Below are positions 7,569 to 16,402 of a stretch of DNA of 64,000 bases, piece after piece. The position numbers were made by a program, and so were the translations under genes. Location of the stretch: the NCBI RefSeq assembly GCF_029946005.1, contig NZ_JAQSDR010000008.1, positions 248,001 through 312,000 of the forward strand. The letters are read 5' to 3'. The stretch is from Aquabacterium sp. GTDB lineage: Bacteria > Pseudomonadota > Gammaproteobacteria > Burkholderiales > Burkholderiaceae_C. Positions within the stretch are counted from its first letter, which is position 1. Every line of letters begins with the position of its first letter. The notes below the pieces were generated by a model. The model was not told where the DNA came from. It saw only the letters and a list, made by a program, of their open reading frames with translations, and made no database searches.

Positions 7569-8618
7569 TCAAGGCGCAGGGTTGGGGTAGCGATCGTGGA
7601 TGGCATTGATGCCGTCAAGCACCGAGGCCGACAAATCAAGCGCAACGCTGGCAATGTTGCTGCGCAGTTGTTCCAGGGTGGTCGCGCCGATGATGTTGCT
7701 GGTGACAAAGTCGCGGCTGTTCACGAAGGCGAGGGCGCCTTGGGCGGGGTCGATCCCATGCTGCTTGAACAGGTCCACATAGGCTTGTGTGGCCAGGCCT
7801 GTGTTCTCACTTTGATAACGCGTGAAGCGGTCAAACAAGGTCAGGCGAGCACCGGCTGGACGCTGCCCATTCAGGTACTTACCGCTGAGCACGCCAAACG
7901 CCAATGGTGAATAAGCCAGCAGGCCCACGTCTTCGCGCAATGACATCTCCGACAGGCCGGTCTCGAAGCTGCGGTTGACCAAGCTGTAGGCGTTCTGGAT
8001 GCTGACGGCGCGGGGCAGGTCGCGCGTCTCAGCATGGTGCACGAACTTGCCCAGGCCCCAGGGCGATTCATTGGACACGCCAAAGTGGCGGATCTTGCCG
8101 GCCTTGACCAGGTCCTGCAGCGCCTCAAGCGATTCCAGGATCGGCACGGTCACCGCGTCCTTGATGTGCTGATAGTTGCGCTGGCCAAAGATGTTGGTGG
8201 GACGATCTGGCCAATGCAATTGGTACAGGTCGATGTGGTCGGTCTGCAAGCGCTTCAAGCTGTCGTTCACCGCTTCGAACAGGTTCTCGCGGTTGAAGTT
8301 GAGCCGGCCGCCACGGATGTGAGAAGGCCGCGCGGCCTGGTGCGATGGGCCGGCGGCTTTGGTGGCCAGCACGATGTCCGCTCGGCGGCCGGTCCTCTTC
8401 AGCCAAGTGCCGATGTACTGCTCAGTCAGGCCTTGGGTTTGAGGCTTGGGGGGCACCGGGTACATCTCGGCGGTGTCGATCAGGTTGATGCCTGAATCCA
8501 GCGCCACATCCAACTGCTCGTGGGCTTGGGCCTCGGTGTTTTGCTCGCCCCAGGTCATGGTGCCCAAGGCGATGAGGCTGACTTTCAAGCCGGTGCGGCC
8601 GAGTTCACGGTATTTCAT
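7569..8618 (-). CDS. tas: Aldo/keto reductase, Tas type
   Basis: 349 residues, very close in layout to E. coli Tas. The catalytic tetrad is visible: Asp and Tyr in DTAEMYP, Lys in LATKAAGPS and His in LYQLHWPDRP. The C-terminal NADPH-binding part includes NIIGATTLEQLRSNI. The family reduces aldehydes and ketones with NADPH in the cytoplasm; the physiological substrate of Tas is not settled. The start at 8618 has a GGAGAAG ribosome-binding site. It is divergent from the TetR gene and probably shares its control region. Confidence 0.9.
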   Translation of the reverse strand: MKYRELGRTGLKVSLIALGTMTWGEQNTEAQAHEQLDVALDSGINLIDTAEMYPVPPKPQTQGLTEQYIGTWLKRTGRRADIVLATKAAGPSHQAARPSHIRGGRLNFNRENLFEAVNDSLKRLQTDHIDLYQLHWPDRPTNIFGQRNYQHIKDAVTVPILESLEALQDLVKAGKIRHFGVSNESPWGLGKFVHHAETRDLPRAVSIQNAYSLVNRSFETGLSEMSLREDVGLLAYSPLAFGVLSGKYLNGQRPAGARLTLFDRFTRYQSENTGLATQAYVDLFKQHGIDPAQGALAFVNSRDFVTSNIIGATTLEQLRSNIASVALDLSASVLDGINAIHDRYPNPAP

Positions 8619-8692
8619 GGCTTCTCCAAGCTGACCCAGTTTTGCGAGGGGGCATGGTGTCATGCCGCCATCAACCTTGCTGCCACCCGGTC

Positions 8693-8722
8693 TTGCTGAA
8701 TATATAGACCAGTTGTTATAAT
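8693..8722 (+). promoter_or_regulatory. Promoter with operator-like spacer for the TetR gene
   Basis: A TTGCTG box (8693-8698) and a perfect TATAAT (8717-8722) are separated by 18 bases. The predicted transcription start falls at or next to the A of the ATG at 8729, with no ribosome-binding site between, so the mRNA is probably leaderless. The spacer contains ATATAGACCAGTTGTTATA, which resembles AGACCAG-type operators of TetR regulators of the LmrA/YxaF group. Confidence 0.55.
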
Positions 8723-8728
8723 TTCAGC

Positions 8729-9295
8729 ATGAATGCAAGACAACGACTGATCGACACCACCGCGCGCCTGCTGCAAACCGCCGGATACCACCACACCGGT
8801 CTGAACCAGATCGTGGCCGAAAGCGGCGCGCCCAAAGGCTCGCTGTACCACTACTTTCCCGGCGGCAAGGTGGCGTTGGCAGTGGCCGCGCTGGACCAGT
8901 CCGCCAGCCAACTCGCGCAGGCTCTGACGCAGATGTGCATGGCCCACCCAGATGCCGAGTCCGCCGTCGCTGCCGTGATCGACTTCTTCATCCAGGAGCT
9001 GGAGTCGTCCAACTACACCAAGGGCTGCCCTGTGGCCACCACCACGCTGGAGCAGGCCGCCATCACGCCTGAGATCCGCGATGCCTGTGCGCGGGCGTAC
9101 CGCCTTTGGCAAGACGGCCTGGAGGCCTACTTCGTCGGCCATGGCATTCGCCAAGCCACCTTCCTGGCCGAGAACCTCTTGATGCTGATCGAAGGCGCTT
9201 TGTTGCTGGCCCGAGCCCAACACACCTGCGATCCCCTGCGCCGCCTCAAAACCCACCTTCCCACCCTGATCCAATCCTCCAAAGGAGCGCTCTGA
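8729..9295 (+). CDS. TetR-family regulator, LmrA/YxaF-like
   Basis: 188 residues. The N-terminal helix-turn-helix includes GYHHTGLNQIVAESGAPKGS and LYHYFPGGK, the typical TetR recognition pattern. The C-terminal domain contains KGCPVATTTLEQA, a hallmark of the LmrA/YxaF ligand-binding type, which often responds to aromatic or electrophilic compounds. Its stop codon overlaps the start of the metallo-hydrolase gene (TGATG), so the two are co-translated. I infer that it represses itself and the following genes, and perhaps the divergent tas gene. Confidence 0.88.
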   Translation: MNARQRLIDTTARLLQTAGYHHTGLNQIVAESGAPKGSLYHYFPGGKVALAVAALDQSASQLAQALTQMCMAHPDAESAVAAVIDFFIQELESSNYTKGCPVATTTLEQAAITPEIRDACARAYRLWQDGLEAYFVGHGIRQATFLAENLLMLIEGALLLARAQHTCDPLRRLKTHLPTLIQSSKGAL

Positions 9296-10179
9296 TGTTC
9301 AAGTATTTGTTGCCCCTCGCCCTGGCCGTGGCCAGTTGGTCGGCCGTGGCGCAAGCCAAAGTCGGCGTGGAGTTCGCCATCGTGAAGACGGGCAAGATCA
9401 CCACGCTCAAGGGCATGATGGTCTCGGGCGGCGGCTTCACCACCAAGGTCGATGGCAATTTCTCCGCCATTCTGGTCAAGCATGGCCAGACGCATTTCTT
9501 GTTCGACTCTGGCCTGGGTACCCAGGTCGCCAAGCAGTATCGGCAAGACATGCCATGGTGGGCCCGGGCTTTCTTCAGGTATGAAGACCCGGTGGTGCCC
9601 GTGCGCACGCAGTTGGACCAAGCGGGCATCCCGCCCATTGAGCGCATCTTCCTCAGCCATGCGCATTGGGACCATGCCAGTGGTTTGGGTGACTTTCCAG
9701 AAGCTGTGGTCTGGGCGTCGCCCGAAGAGTTGAACGTGGTGGAGCACGCCGCCCCCGGCCTGGGCGGCAGCTGGCCCTCGCAGGTGTCCCTGAAAAGCAT
9801 CCGCTGGCAGGCCTTGGAGTTCAAGCCAAACCCCCACAAGGGCTTTGACCGCAGCATCGACGTGTTCGCCGATGGTTCGGTGGTGCTGGTGCCCATGTTT
9901 GGCCACACGCCTGGTTCCATCGGCATGTTCGTCACCGTGGATTCGGGCAGGCGCTTCTTCTTTTGCGGTGATGCCGTCTGGCGGGCCGATGCCTTGAAGG
10001 ATGGCAGCCCCAAGTTCTGGCCGGCCAGCCTGATCGTGGACAAGGACCGCGAGCAGACCCAGCACACCATCGAGCAAATGCGGGAACTCGTCAGGCAAGA
10101 CCCTGCGCTGGTGGTGGTACCGGCCCATGACGACACGGTGCAAGCCGGATTGGGATACTTTCCCCTATGGGTCAAGTGA
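9295..10179 (+). CDS. Secreted metallo-beta-lactamase-fold hydrolase
   Basis: 294 residues. A signal peptide (MFKYLLPLALAVASWSAVAQA) directs export. The zinc site is LSHAHWDHASGL (His-x-His-x-Asp-His), with later GHTPGS and GDAVW supplying further ligands, and PAHD near the C-terminus. The layout is like lactonase/quorum-quenching and general MBL-fold hydrolases; the substrate is unknown. The start overlaps the stop of the TetR gene. AAAGGAG lies upstream inside the tetR end. Confidence 0.85.
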   Translation: MFKYLLPLALAVASWSAVAQAKVGVEFAIVKTGKITTLKGMMVSGGGFTTKVDGNFSAILVKHGQTHFLFDSGLGTQVAKQYRQDMPWWARAFFRYEDPVVPVRTQLDQAGIPPIERIFLSHAHWDHASGLGDFPEAVVWASPEELNVVEHAAPGLGGSWPSQVSLKSIRWQALEFKPNPHKGFDRSIDVFADGSVVLVPMFGHTPGSIGMFVTVDSGRRFFFCGDAVWRADALKDGSPKFWPASLIVDKDREQTQHTIEQMRELVRQDPALVVVPAHDDTVQAGLGYFPLWVK

Positions 10180-10252
10180 GCGGCAGCGCTTATCCTCCTG
10201 AGATCTGATCGTTTCTCATTTAACGGTCTAAAAACAAATCGGAGGCTCATCC

Positions 10253-11317
10253 ATGTCCACCCACCGTGTTCTGTCATCTGTCTTGTATGCCTGCTTGTTG
10301 GCCACAGCGCCTCAGGTTTGGGCCGCGGAAAGCCCTTCGCCTGATGGCGAGTTGATCCCCACTGGCGAGGCGGATGCCACGGCGGCCATGGTGACCAGCA
10401 TTCGTGCCATGGTTCAAAAAGGCTTTGATGCCAACGGCCACGCCTTCCGCGATGCGCACCGCAAGGCGCATGGGTGTGTCCAGTCCACCTTCACTGTGCT
10501 GGGTCAGTTGCCGCCAGCCTTGGCGCAGGGCTTGTTCTCCACCCCCCGTTCGTACAACGCCGTGATTCGGTACTCCAATGGTTCCGGCCAAAGCCAGGAC
10601 GATCACACGGGTGATGCCCGCGGCATGGCGGTCAAGGTCTTGGGGGTGGGTGGGCAGAAGTTGCTGAGCGATGAGCAATCCGCTGGCACGCAAGACTTCC
10701 TGATGATGAACAGCCCGGTGTTCTTCATCCGCGATGCCGCCGACTACGTGGTCTTTCAGAAAGCCATGTCGACCAACGCGTTCACTGCGGCGGGTTGGTT
10801 GGCGGGGCACCTCTTCCATGAAACCCGCATCCTGCTGGCCATTCAGGGGCGCAAGGTGATCAACCCCTTGGCCTCGCAGTACTGGAGCACGACGCCATCC
10901 AAGCTGGGCACCCAGCAGATGAAGTTCTCGGCCAAGCCCTGTGCCGGCAGTGCGTTCAACACCACCTCCGACACCAAGGATCGCTTGGGCGATAACCTGA
11001 GCGCGCAACTGGCCACGGGTGGGGCCTGCTTTGATTTCATGGTCCAGACGCGGGCCAAGCCCAGCACCATGCCGATCGAAGATCCCACCATCGAATGGAA
11101 GGAAAAAGAGTCCCCTTTCATTCCAGTGGCCAAGATCCAGATCGGCGCCCAGGTGCCTGAGCAAGGCGAAGCCTGCGAGATTCGCTCCTTCACGCCTTGG
11201 CATGCCATTGCCGAGCATCGCCCTTTGGGCGGCATCTCGCGGGTGCGCAAAGATGTCTACCTCGAGATCTCCAAACTGCGCCATCAACTCAATGGCCAGC
11301 CACGCATCGAGCCCTGA
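10253..11317 (+). CDS. Secreted catalase-fold haem protein
   Basis: 354 residues with a signal peptide ending near VWAAES. The catalase core is recognisable: RDAHRKAHGC with the distal His, VIRYSNGSGQSQDDHTGDARG, then FLMMNSPVFFIRDAADYV. This is the small, SrpA-like catalase-related family, in which peroxidase rather than catalase activity is common. The proximal haem Tyr motif of true catalases (RxFSY) is not evident; the C-terminus reads ISKLRHQLNG. A CGGAGG ribosome-binding site precedes the ATG. A terminator follows. Confidence 0.82.
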   Translation: MSTHRVLSSVLYACLLATAPQVWAAESPSPDGELIPTGEADATAAMVTSIRAMVQKGFDANGHAFRDAHRKAHGCVQSTFTVLGQLPPALAQGLFSTPRSYNAVIRYSNGSGQSQDDHTGDARGMAVKVLGVGGQKLLSDEQSAGTQDFLMMNSPVFFIRDAADYVVFQKAMSTNAFTAAGWLAGHLFHETRILLAIQGRKVINPLASQYWSTTPSKLGTQQMKFSAKPCAGSAFNTTSDTKDRLGDNLSAQLATGGACFDFMVQTRAKPSTMPIEDPTIEWKEKESPFIPVAKIQIGAQVPEQGEACEIRSFTPWHAIAEHRPLGGISRVRKDVYLEISKLRHQLNGQPRIEP

Positions 11318-11338
11318 ACTCGGCGTTGGTTGATCTGA

Positions 11339-11361
11339 AAGCCCGCTCAGCGGGCTTTTTT
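11339..11361 (+). terminator. Rho-independent terminator after the catalase-like gene
   Basis: The stem AAGCCCGC/GCGGGCTT with a three-base loop is followed by a run of six T. It ends the TetR-hydrolase-catalase transcription unit. Confidence 0.9.
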
Positions 11362-11429
11362 CTTGGGCGAAGCAATCACTGCCGATAGACTGTGCCGTAT
11401 GAATATACACACACAGGACGTTCATCTGC

Positions 11430-13139
11430 ATGCCCCATAACGTCAGCTTGATCTCCACCATCGCCACAGGCTTTGGATTGGCTCTGATTTTTGGCTTCCT
11501 CGCATCGCGCATGAAGGTGCCTCCGCTGGTGGGGTATTTGCTGGCCGGCATCTTGATTGGCCCCGCCACGCCCGGTTTTGTCGCCGACATGGACATGGCC
11601 GGCCAGTTGTCCGAAATCGGCGTGATGCTGCTCATGCTGGGCGTGGGGCTGCATTTCTCGTTGGCCGATCTGTTGGCGGTCAAACGCATTGCCATCCCGG
11701 GAGCGATTCTCCAGATCACGGTGGCCACGGCCTTGGGCATGGGCACGGCCACGTTGTGGGGCTGGAGTCTGGGCGGGGCGCTGGTGTTTGGCCTGGCTTT
11801 GTCGGTGGCCAGCACCGTGGTGTTGCTCAAAGCGCTGGAGGCGCGCAATGTGCTGGAGTCGGTCAACGGCCGCATTGCCGTGGGCTGGTTGGTGGTGGAA
11901 GACCTGGTCATGGTGCTGGTGCTGGTGCTGCTGCCCGCGTTAGCGCCCATGCTGGGCGGTGCGGCCGATCCCCTGGCGGCGGCTGGGCAGAACGTCTGGC
12001 TTACGCTGGGGCTGACCTTGGGCAAGGTGGCCACGTTCATCGTGTTGATGCTGGTGGTCGGTCGGCGCGTGTTTCCCAAGGTGCTGTGGCTGGTGGCCAA
12101 GACGGGCTCGCGCGAGTTGTTCACGCTGTGCGTGGTGGCCACGGCAGTGGGAGTGGCCTATGGCTCGGCCAAATTGTTTGACGTGTCCTTCGCACTGGGG
12201 GCTTTCTTCGCCGGCATGATGATGCGCGAGTCGGAATTCAGTCACCGCGCGGCCGAAGAATCCCTGCCCTTGCGTGATGCGTTCTCGGTGCTCTTCTTTG
12301 TCTCGGTGGGCATGCTGTTTGATCCCAGCGTGCTGGTTCAGGAGCCGCTCAGGGTGCTGGTGGTGGTGGCCATCATCATGGTGGGCAAGACCCTCGCGGC
12401 CATGGGCCTGGTGCTGGCGTTTCGCTATCCGCTCAACAGCGCGTTGACGGTCAGTGCCAGCCTGGCACAGATCGGTGAGTTCTCGTTCATCCTCGCTGGG
12501 CTGGGGGTGTCGCTCAAGCTGTTGACGCCTGAGGGGCACAGCCTGATCCTGGCGGGGGCCTTGATTTCCATCGCATTGAACTCGCTGCTGTTCACCGCCA
12601 TCGAGCCGGCGCAAAACTGGATACGGTCACGTTCGGCCCTTGCGCGCAGCCTCGAATTGCGCGATGACCCCTTGGCCGAGCTGCCCATGTCCGTGCCCCA
12701 GTCGGTGCTCACCGGGCAGGTGGTTCTGGTGGGGTATGGCCGCGTGGGCAGCCGCATCGCCCAGGCCTTGATGGACCGCAATCTGCCTTTCGTCGTGGCC
12801 GAAGAAAACCGCGAAGTGGTTGAGCAACTGCGTGCGCAGAACATCCCGGCGGTCTGGGGCAATGCCTCCGACCCCTCGGTGTTGATTCAGGCTCACGTGG
12901 CGCGGGCGGGCATGCTGGTCATTGCCACGCCCGACTCCTTCAATGTGCGCAAGATGGTGGAGATCGCCCGCACCCTGAACCCGGCCATCGAGGTCGTGGT
13001 GCGCACCCACAACGAGGCCGAAGGCCGCTTGCTGGAGCAAGACGAGGTGGGCAAGGTCTTCATTGGTGAACACGAACTGGCCCAGGCCATGCTGGGCCAC
13101 GTCCTGTTCAGGATGGGACACGACCTTCGCCGAACATGA
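11430..13139 (+). CDS. ybaL: Monovalent cation:proton antiporter, YbaL type
   Basis: 569 residues, colinear with E. coli YbaL. The first 390 residues are a CPA2 antiporter domain with about twelve membrane segments, including RMKVPPLVGYLLAGILIGP and SFALGAFFAGMMM. A TrkA-N (RCK) NAD-binding domain follows from about residue 430: VLVGYGRVGSRIAQAL, Gly-x-Gly-x-x-Gly. KefC/YbaL relatives export K+ in exchange for H+ and are gated by nucleotide. The last 32 bases overlap the 3' end of the convergent dioxygenase gene. Confidence 0.93.
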   Translation: MPHNVSLISTIATGFGLALIFGFLASRMKVPPLVGYLLAGILIGPATPGFVADMDMAGQLSEIGVMLLMLGVGLHFSLADLLAVKRIAIPGAILQITVATALGMGTATLWGWSLGGALVFGLALSVASTVVLLKALEARNVLESVNGRIAVGWLVVEDLVMVLVLVLLPALAPMLGGAADPLAAAGQNVWLTLGLTLGKVATFIVLMLVVGRRVFPKVLWLVAKTGSRELFTLCVVATAVGVAYGSAKLFDVSFALGAFFAGMMMRESEFSHRAAEESLPLRDAFSVLFFVSVGMLFDPSVLVQEPLRVLVVVAIIMVGKTLAAMGLVLAFRYPLNSALTVSASLAQIGEFSFILAGLGVSLKLLTPEGHSLILAGALISIALNSLLFTAIEPAQNWIRSRSALARSLELRDDPLAELPMSVPQSVLTGQVVLVGYGRVGSRIAQALMDRNLPFVVAEENREVVEQLRAQNIPAVWGNASDPSVLIQAHVARAGMLVIATPDSFNVRKMVEIARTLNPAIEVVVRTHNEAEGRLLEQDEVGKVFIGEHELAQAMLGHVLFRMGHDLRRT

Positions 13140-13932
13140 AGCTGGACACCGTGAGGTTGCCAAAAAAATCAGCTTCGTGGTAAACGCATTGGGCGCTTTC
13201 GCTTTCAGCGGCGCCCACGGCCACCATCAATGGCAGAAGGTGATCTTCGCGCGGGTGGGCCATTCGCGCGGCCGGTGCCGACGCCCAATCGAGCAAATGA
13301 CGGGACCGCTCTGCCGGGCTTGAATCAACCACGGCGCTTTGCAGCCAGTGGTCAAAATCCTTGGACGCTGCTCGGCCGCTCGGACCAAAGGCGCGCACGT
13401 TGTGGTAACTCAAACCACTGCCGATGATGAGCACACCCTCATCCCGCAAAGGGGCCAGGGCGCGGCCCAGGGCCAAGTGCTCGGCCGGGTCGTAGCTGCT
13501 TTTCAGGGACAGCTGAAGCACGGGTACCTGGGCTTCAGGATAGATGGCGAACAAAGGCACGAAGGTGCCATGGTCGAAGCCCCGCTGCAAGTCCAGCCGG
13601 GCAGGCATCCCGGCTGCCTTGATCAGCGTTTGCACTTGATCGGCCAGCGCGGGTGAGCCTGGCGCGGGGTAGGTGATCTCGTAGGTGTGCGCCGGAAAGT
13701 CCGCGTAGTCGTAGACCATGGGCGGCCGTGGCGCGGCCATCACCGTGAATTCAGGCTCCTCCCAGTGGCCAGAGATGACCAGCGCCGCCTTGGGCGTCTG
13801 GCCCAATTGCCTGGGCACGGCTTGCAGCGAGGCTTCCAACTCGTCGTACGCACCCTTCAACTGAGGCTTCATCCAGGGCCAGGGCCCGCCGCCGTGCGAG
13901 ATGAAATAGCTGGGAAGGCGGTGCTTGGCCAT
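13108..13932 (-). CDS. DODA-type extradiol ring-cleavage dioxygenase (YgiD-like)
   Basis: 274 residues of the class III extradiol dioxygenase fold, like E. coli YgiD (4,5-DOPA dioxygenase). Putative iron/zinc ligands are His in FISHGGGP, His in SGHWEEPE and His in RGFDHGTFVPL. The start is MAKHRLPSYF; an ATG two codons upstream is also possible. The substrate is likely a small catechol, but cannot be deduced. Its 3' end overlaps ybaL tail to tail. Confidence 0.87.
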   Translation of the reverse strand: MAKHRLPSYFISHGGGPWPWMKPQLKGAYDELEASLQAVPRQLGQTPKAALVISGHWEEPEFTVMAAPRPPMVYDYADFPAHTYEITYPAPGSPALADQVQTLIKAAGMPARLDLQRGFDHGTFVPLFAIYPEAQVPVLQLSLKSSYDPAEHLALGRALAPLRDEGVLIIGSGLSYHNVRAFGPSGRAASKDFDHWLQSAVVDSSPAERSRHLLDWASAPAARMAHPREDHLLPLMVAVGAAESESAQCVYHEADFFGNLTVSSFMFGEGRVPS

Positions 13933-13984
13933 GGTCACAGTCCTGCAAAAGGCATTGAAACCAGGTCAATGTAGCGCGGTCCGA

Positions 13985-16402
13985 TCAGGGCAGCACCACC
14001 GCAGGGGCATTGGGCCCACGACGCGCCCGGCGGGGCTCGCGCCAACCCGGGGCCCAGCGGGCCAGCAGTGCTGCCAACTGCGCACGCCCGAAGGGCTTGG
14101 CCAAGTGGTCGTCCATGCCGACCTCAAGGCAGCGTTCACGGTCCTCGCTCATGGCGTTGGCTGTCAGCGCGATGATGGGTGTGGGCTTGAGGTCACGCTG
14201 GGCTTCGAATTGGCGGATGGCCTCGGTGGCGCCCAGGCCGTCGAGCACAGGCATGTGCCAGTCCATCAACACCAAATCGAATGGGGTGTGCGACTGCTGG
14301 GCCGAGGACCACAGTTGCGTGGCTTCGGCGCCATCGTTGGCAATGACAACCTCGCAACCCAATTGCCGCAACTGCTCTTCGGCCACGATGATGTTGACGG
14401 GGTGGTCCTCGGCCAGCAGGACGCGAACGCTCGCCGCTGGCTTGGCGGGCGAAGGCGCGCGGCTCCACTGCGGGTCTTTCGCCAGCTGCCGCTGGAATAC
14501 GCTGTGCAAGGCTTCTTGCAAACTGCGACGACGGATGGGTTTGCTCAGCCAGACCAGTGGGGCAGGGCGGTTGGCTTCCGGGTCCGACGAGAAGTCGCCT
14601 TCCAGAGAAGTCAACAGCACAGTGGGCACCTGGCGCAGCACGTGGGGCGCGGATGATCCTGCGCTGTTGCAACGCACCGCCAGGTCAAATGCGGCGCTGG
14701 CTTCCGCCAGGAGCTTCGCCGCTTCATGGTCGCTGGGGCACGAGGTGGTCACCAGCCCCAGGGCCTTCAGGTAGCGCACGAGCAGGGCGGCAGTGGCTGG
14801 ATGTGGCTCAACGACCAGCACGCGCTGACCGACCAGGGATGATGGCTCTGCCGACTCAGGAGCTTGTAAGGCGGGGCGTTCCACCGGGGGCAGGGGCAGT
14901 CTGACCACGAAGGTGGAGCCCAGCGTGGGAATGCTGCTCAGGCTGATGCGCCCGCCCATGAGTTCGCACAGGTAGCGCGTGATGCTCAAGCCCAGGCCGG
15001 TCCCGCCAAAGCGGCGGGTGGTGGACTCGTCGGCTTGCGCGAAGGCTTCAAAAATCTTCTGCTGAACCGGAATGGGAATGCCGATGCCGGTGTCGCGGAT
15101 GGTGAGTTCGACTTCGCCGGCAGGGTTCAACTTGACAAGGGTGATGACCTCGCCCACGGTGGTGAACTTGATGGCGTTGGACATCAGATTGGCCAGGATC
15201 TGGCGAATGCGAACAGGGTCGCCAATCAGCAAGGGAGGAATCTCTGCGGCCACTTCGCAGATCAGCTCAAGGCCTTTGGACTGGGCTTCCTGCGCGAACA
15301 GGCCGGCCACTTCTTCGGCCAACTCACCCAGGTCGAAGGGGATGGCCTCCAGCCGCATGCTCTGGGCTTCGATCTTGGACAGGTCAAGGATGTCGTTGAG
15401 GATGGCCAGCAAAGATTCGGCGGACGAACGCGCCAGGCCAACAAAGTGACGCTGGCGGTCGTTCAGCAGGCTGTCGTTCAGCAGGTCGAGCACGCCCAGC
15501 ACACCATTCATGGGCGTGCGGATTTCGTGGCTCATGTTGGCCAGGAACTGCGATTTGGACCGGTTGGCTTCTTCGGCCGCCTCCTTGGCCTGGCGCAATT
15601 GCACCGTGCGCATGGTCACCGTGTCTTCGAGTGAGGCGTTGTAGGCGGCCAAGGCCGAATCGCGCGCCTGGATCTCCTCCAGCATGCCGTTGAAGCCCTG
15701 GTAGAGCGAGCCAATTTCGTCATGGTGGTGGGTCTTTACCCGCAGCTCGTACTGGTGGTCTTGCGAGACCTTTTGCATGGTGTCGGCTAGCTTGACGATG
15801 GGCTGAATCACGCTTTTCTGCAGGGGCAACAACACGGTCATGGCGGCCAGAGAGGCCAGCAGACTCAAGCCCAGCAGGAGACCCGCCCGCCAGTAGATGC
15901 CATGCAGCATGTGACGGGGATCGACCTCGACCAGCAAGGTGCCCACGCGCGCGCCATCCAGCACCACGGGTTGGGCCAGGCTCAAAGCGGTCCAGTCGTA
16001 GCGCAAAGACTGTTCTTGCTGAACGCTGATGGCCTGTTTGATCAGTTCATCGCTCACCCCGGGTGTGGCATCGACGTACATCTCCGCGCGGGCGAACACC
16101 GCGAACTTTCGGCCGGCCGGGTCCAGCAAAATGGCTTGGCTGACCTCGGGCAGGGCATTGAGGCTGTTGAGCACCGCCCGGGCTGCGTCCGAGTCGCCAA
16201 AGGCCAAGGCCGCGCGGGCATTCAACGCCAGAATCTGTGTGACGCTGGAAGTGTTGGTGTACAGCCGGTTGCGTTCGGAGCGCAGATCCAGCACCGTGGT
16301 GGCCACGAACAGCACAATGGCCGCCAGCATGGTCGAGGCGGCCAGCACCAGCGCCAGCTTGCGCCTGAAACTCCATTGGCGGGGATCGACCCACGGCTTC
16401 AT
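13985..16402 (-). CDS. Hybrid sensor histidine kinase with periplasmic sensor and two receiver domains
   Basis: 805 residues. TM1 (about 15-37) and TM2 (about 170-195) flank a periplasmic CHASE8-like sensor. A HAMP domain follows (about 195-250), then HisKA with FLANMSHEIRTPMNG (phosphorylated His 292) and an HATPase domain with NLMSNAIKF, DTGIGI and GGTGLGLSI. The first receiver (about 525-640) is degenerate: the phospho-acceptor position reads FDLAVRC. The second is normal, with FDLVLMDWHMP (Asp 714) and Lys in LAKPF. There is no output domain, so it probably signals to a separate partner. The start overlaps the stop of the YfiR-like gene (ATGA), and it belongs to one operon with that gene and the TonB receptor. 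Confidence 0.93.
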   Translation of the reverse strand: MKPWVDPRQWSFRRKLALVLAASTMLAAIVLFVATTVLDLRSERNRLYTNTSSVTQILALNARAALAFGDSDAARAVLNSLNALPEVSQAILLDPAGRKFAVFARAEMYVDATPGVSDELIKQAISVQQEQSLRYDWTALSLAQPVVLDGARVGTLLVEVDPRHMLHGIYWRAGLLLGLSLLASLAAMTVLLPLQKSVIQPIVKLADTMQKVSQDHQYELRVKTHHHDEIGSLYQGFNGMLEEIQARDSALAAYNASLEDTVTMRTVQLRQAKEAAEEANRSKSQFLANMSHEIRTPMNGVLGVLDLLNDSLLNDRQRHFVGLARSSAESLLAILNDILDLSKIEAQSMRLEAIPFDLGELAEEVAGLFAQEAQSKGLELICEVAAEIPPLLIGDPVRIRQILANLMSNAIKFTTVGEVITLVKLNPAGEVELTIRDTGIGIPIPVQQKIFEAFAQADESTTRRFGGTGLGLSITRYLCELMGGRISLSSIPTLGSTFVVRLPLPPVERPALQAPESAEPSSLVGQRVLVVEPHPATAALLVRYLKALGLVTTSCPSDHEAAKLLAEASAAFDLAVRCNSAGSSAPHVLRQVPTVLLTSLEGDFSSDPEANRPAPLVWLSKPIRRRSLQEALHSVFQRQLAKDPQWSRAPSPAKPAASVRVLLAEDHPVNIIVAEEQLRQLGCEVVIANDGAEATQLWSSAQQSHTPFDLVLMDWHMPVLDGLGATEAIRQFEAQRDLKPTPIIALTANAMSEDRERCLEVGMDDHLAKPFGRAQLAALLARWAPGWREPRRARRGPNAPAVVLP

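Noticed and set aside
9246..10277. 343-codon antisense frame over the metallo-hydrolase
   Set aside because: No domain and no ribosome-binding site; the sense strand has signal peptide and zinc motif.
10274..12142. 622-codon antisense frame over the catalase-like and ybaL genes
   Set aside because: It spans two real genes and a terminator; composition is unlike a protein.
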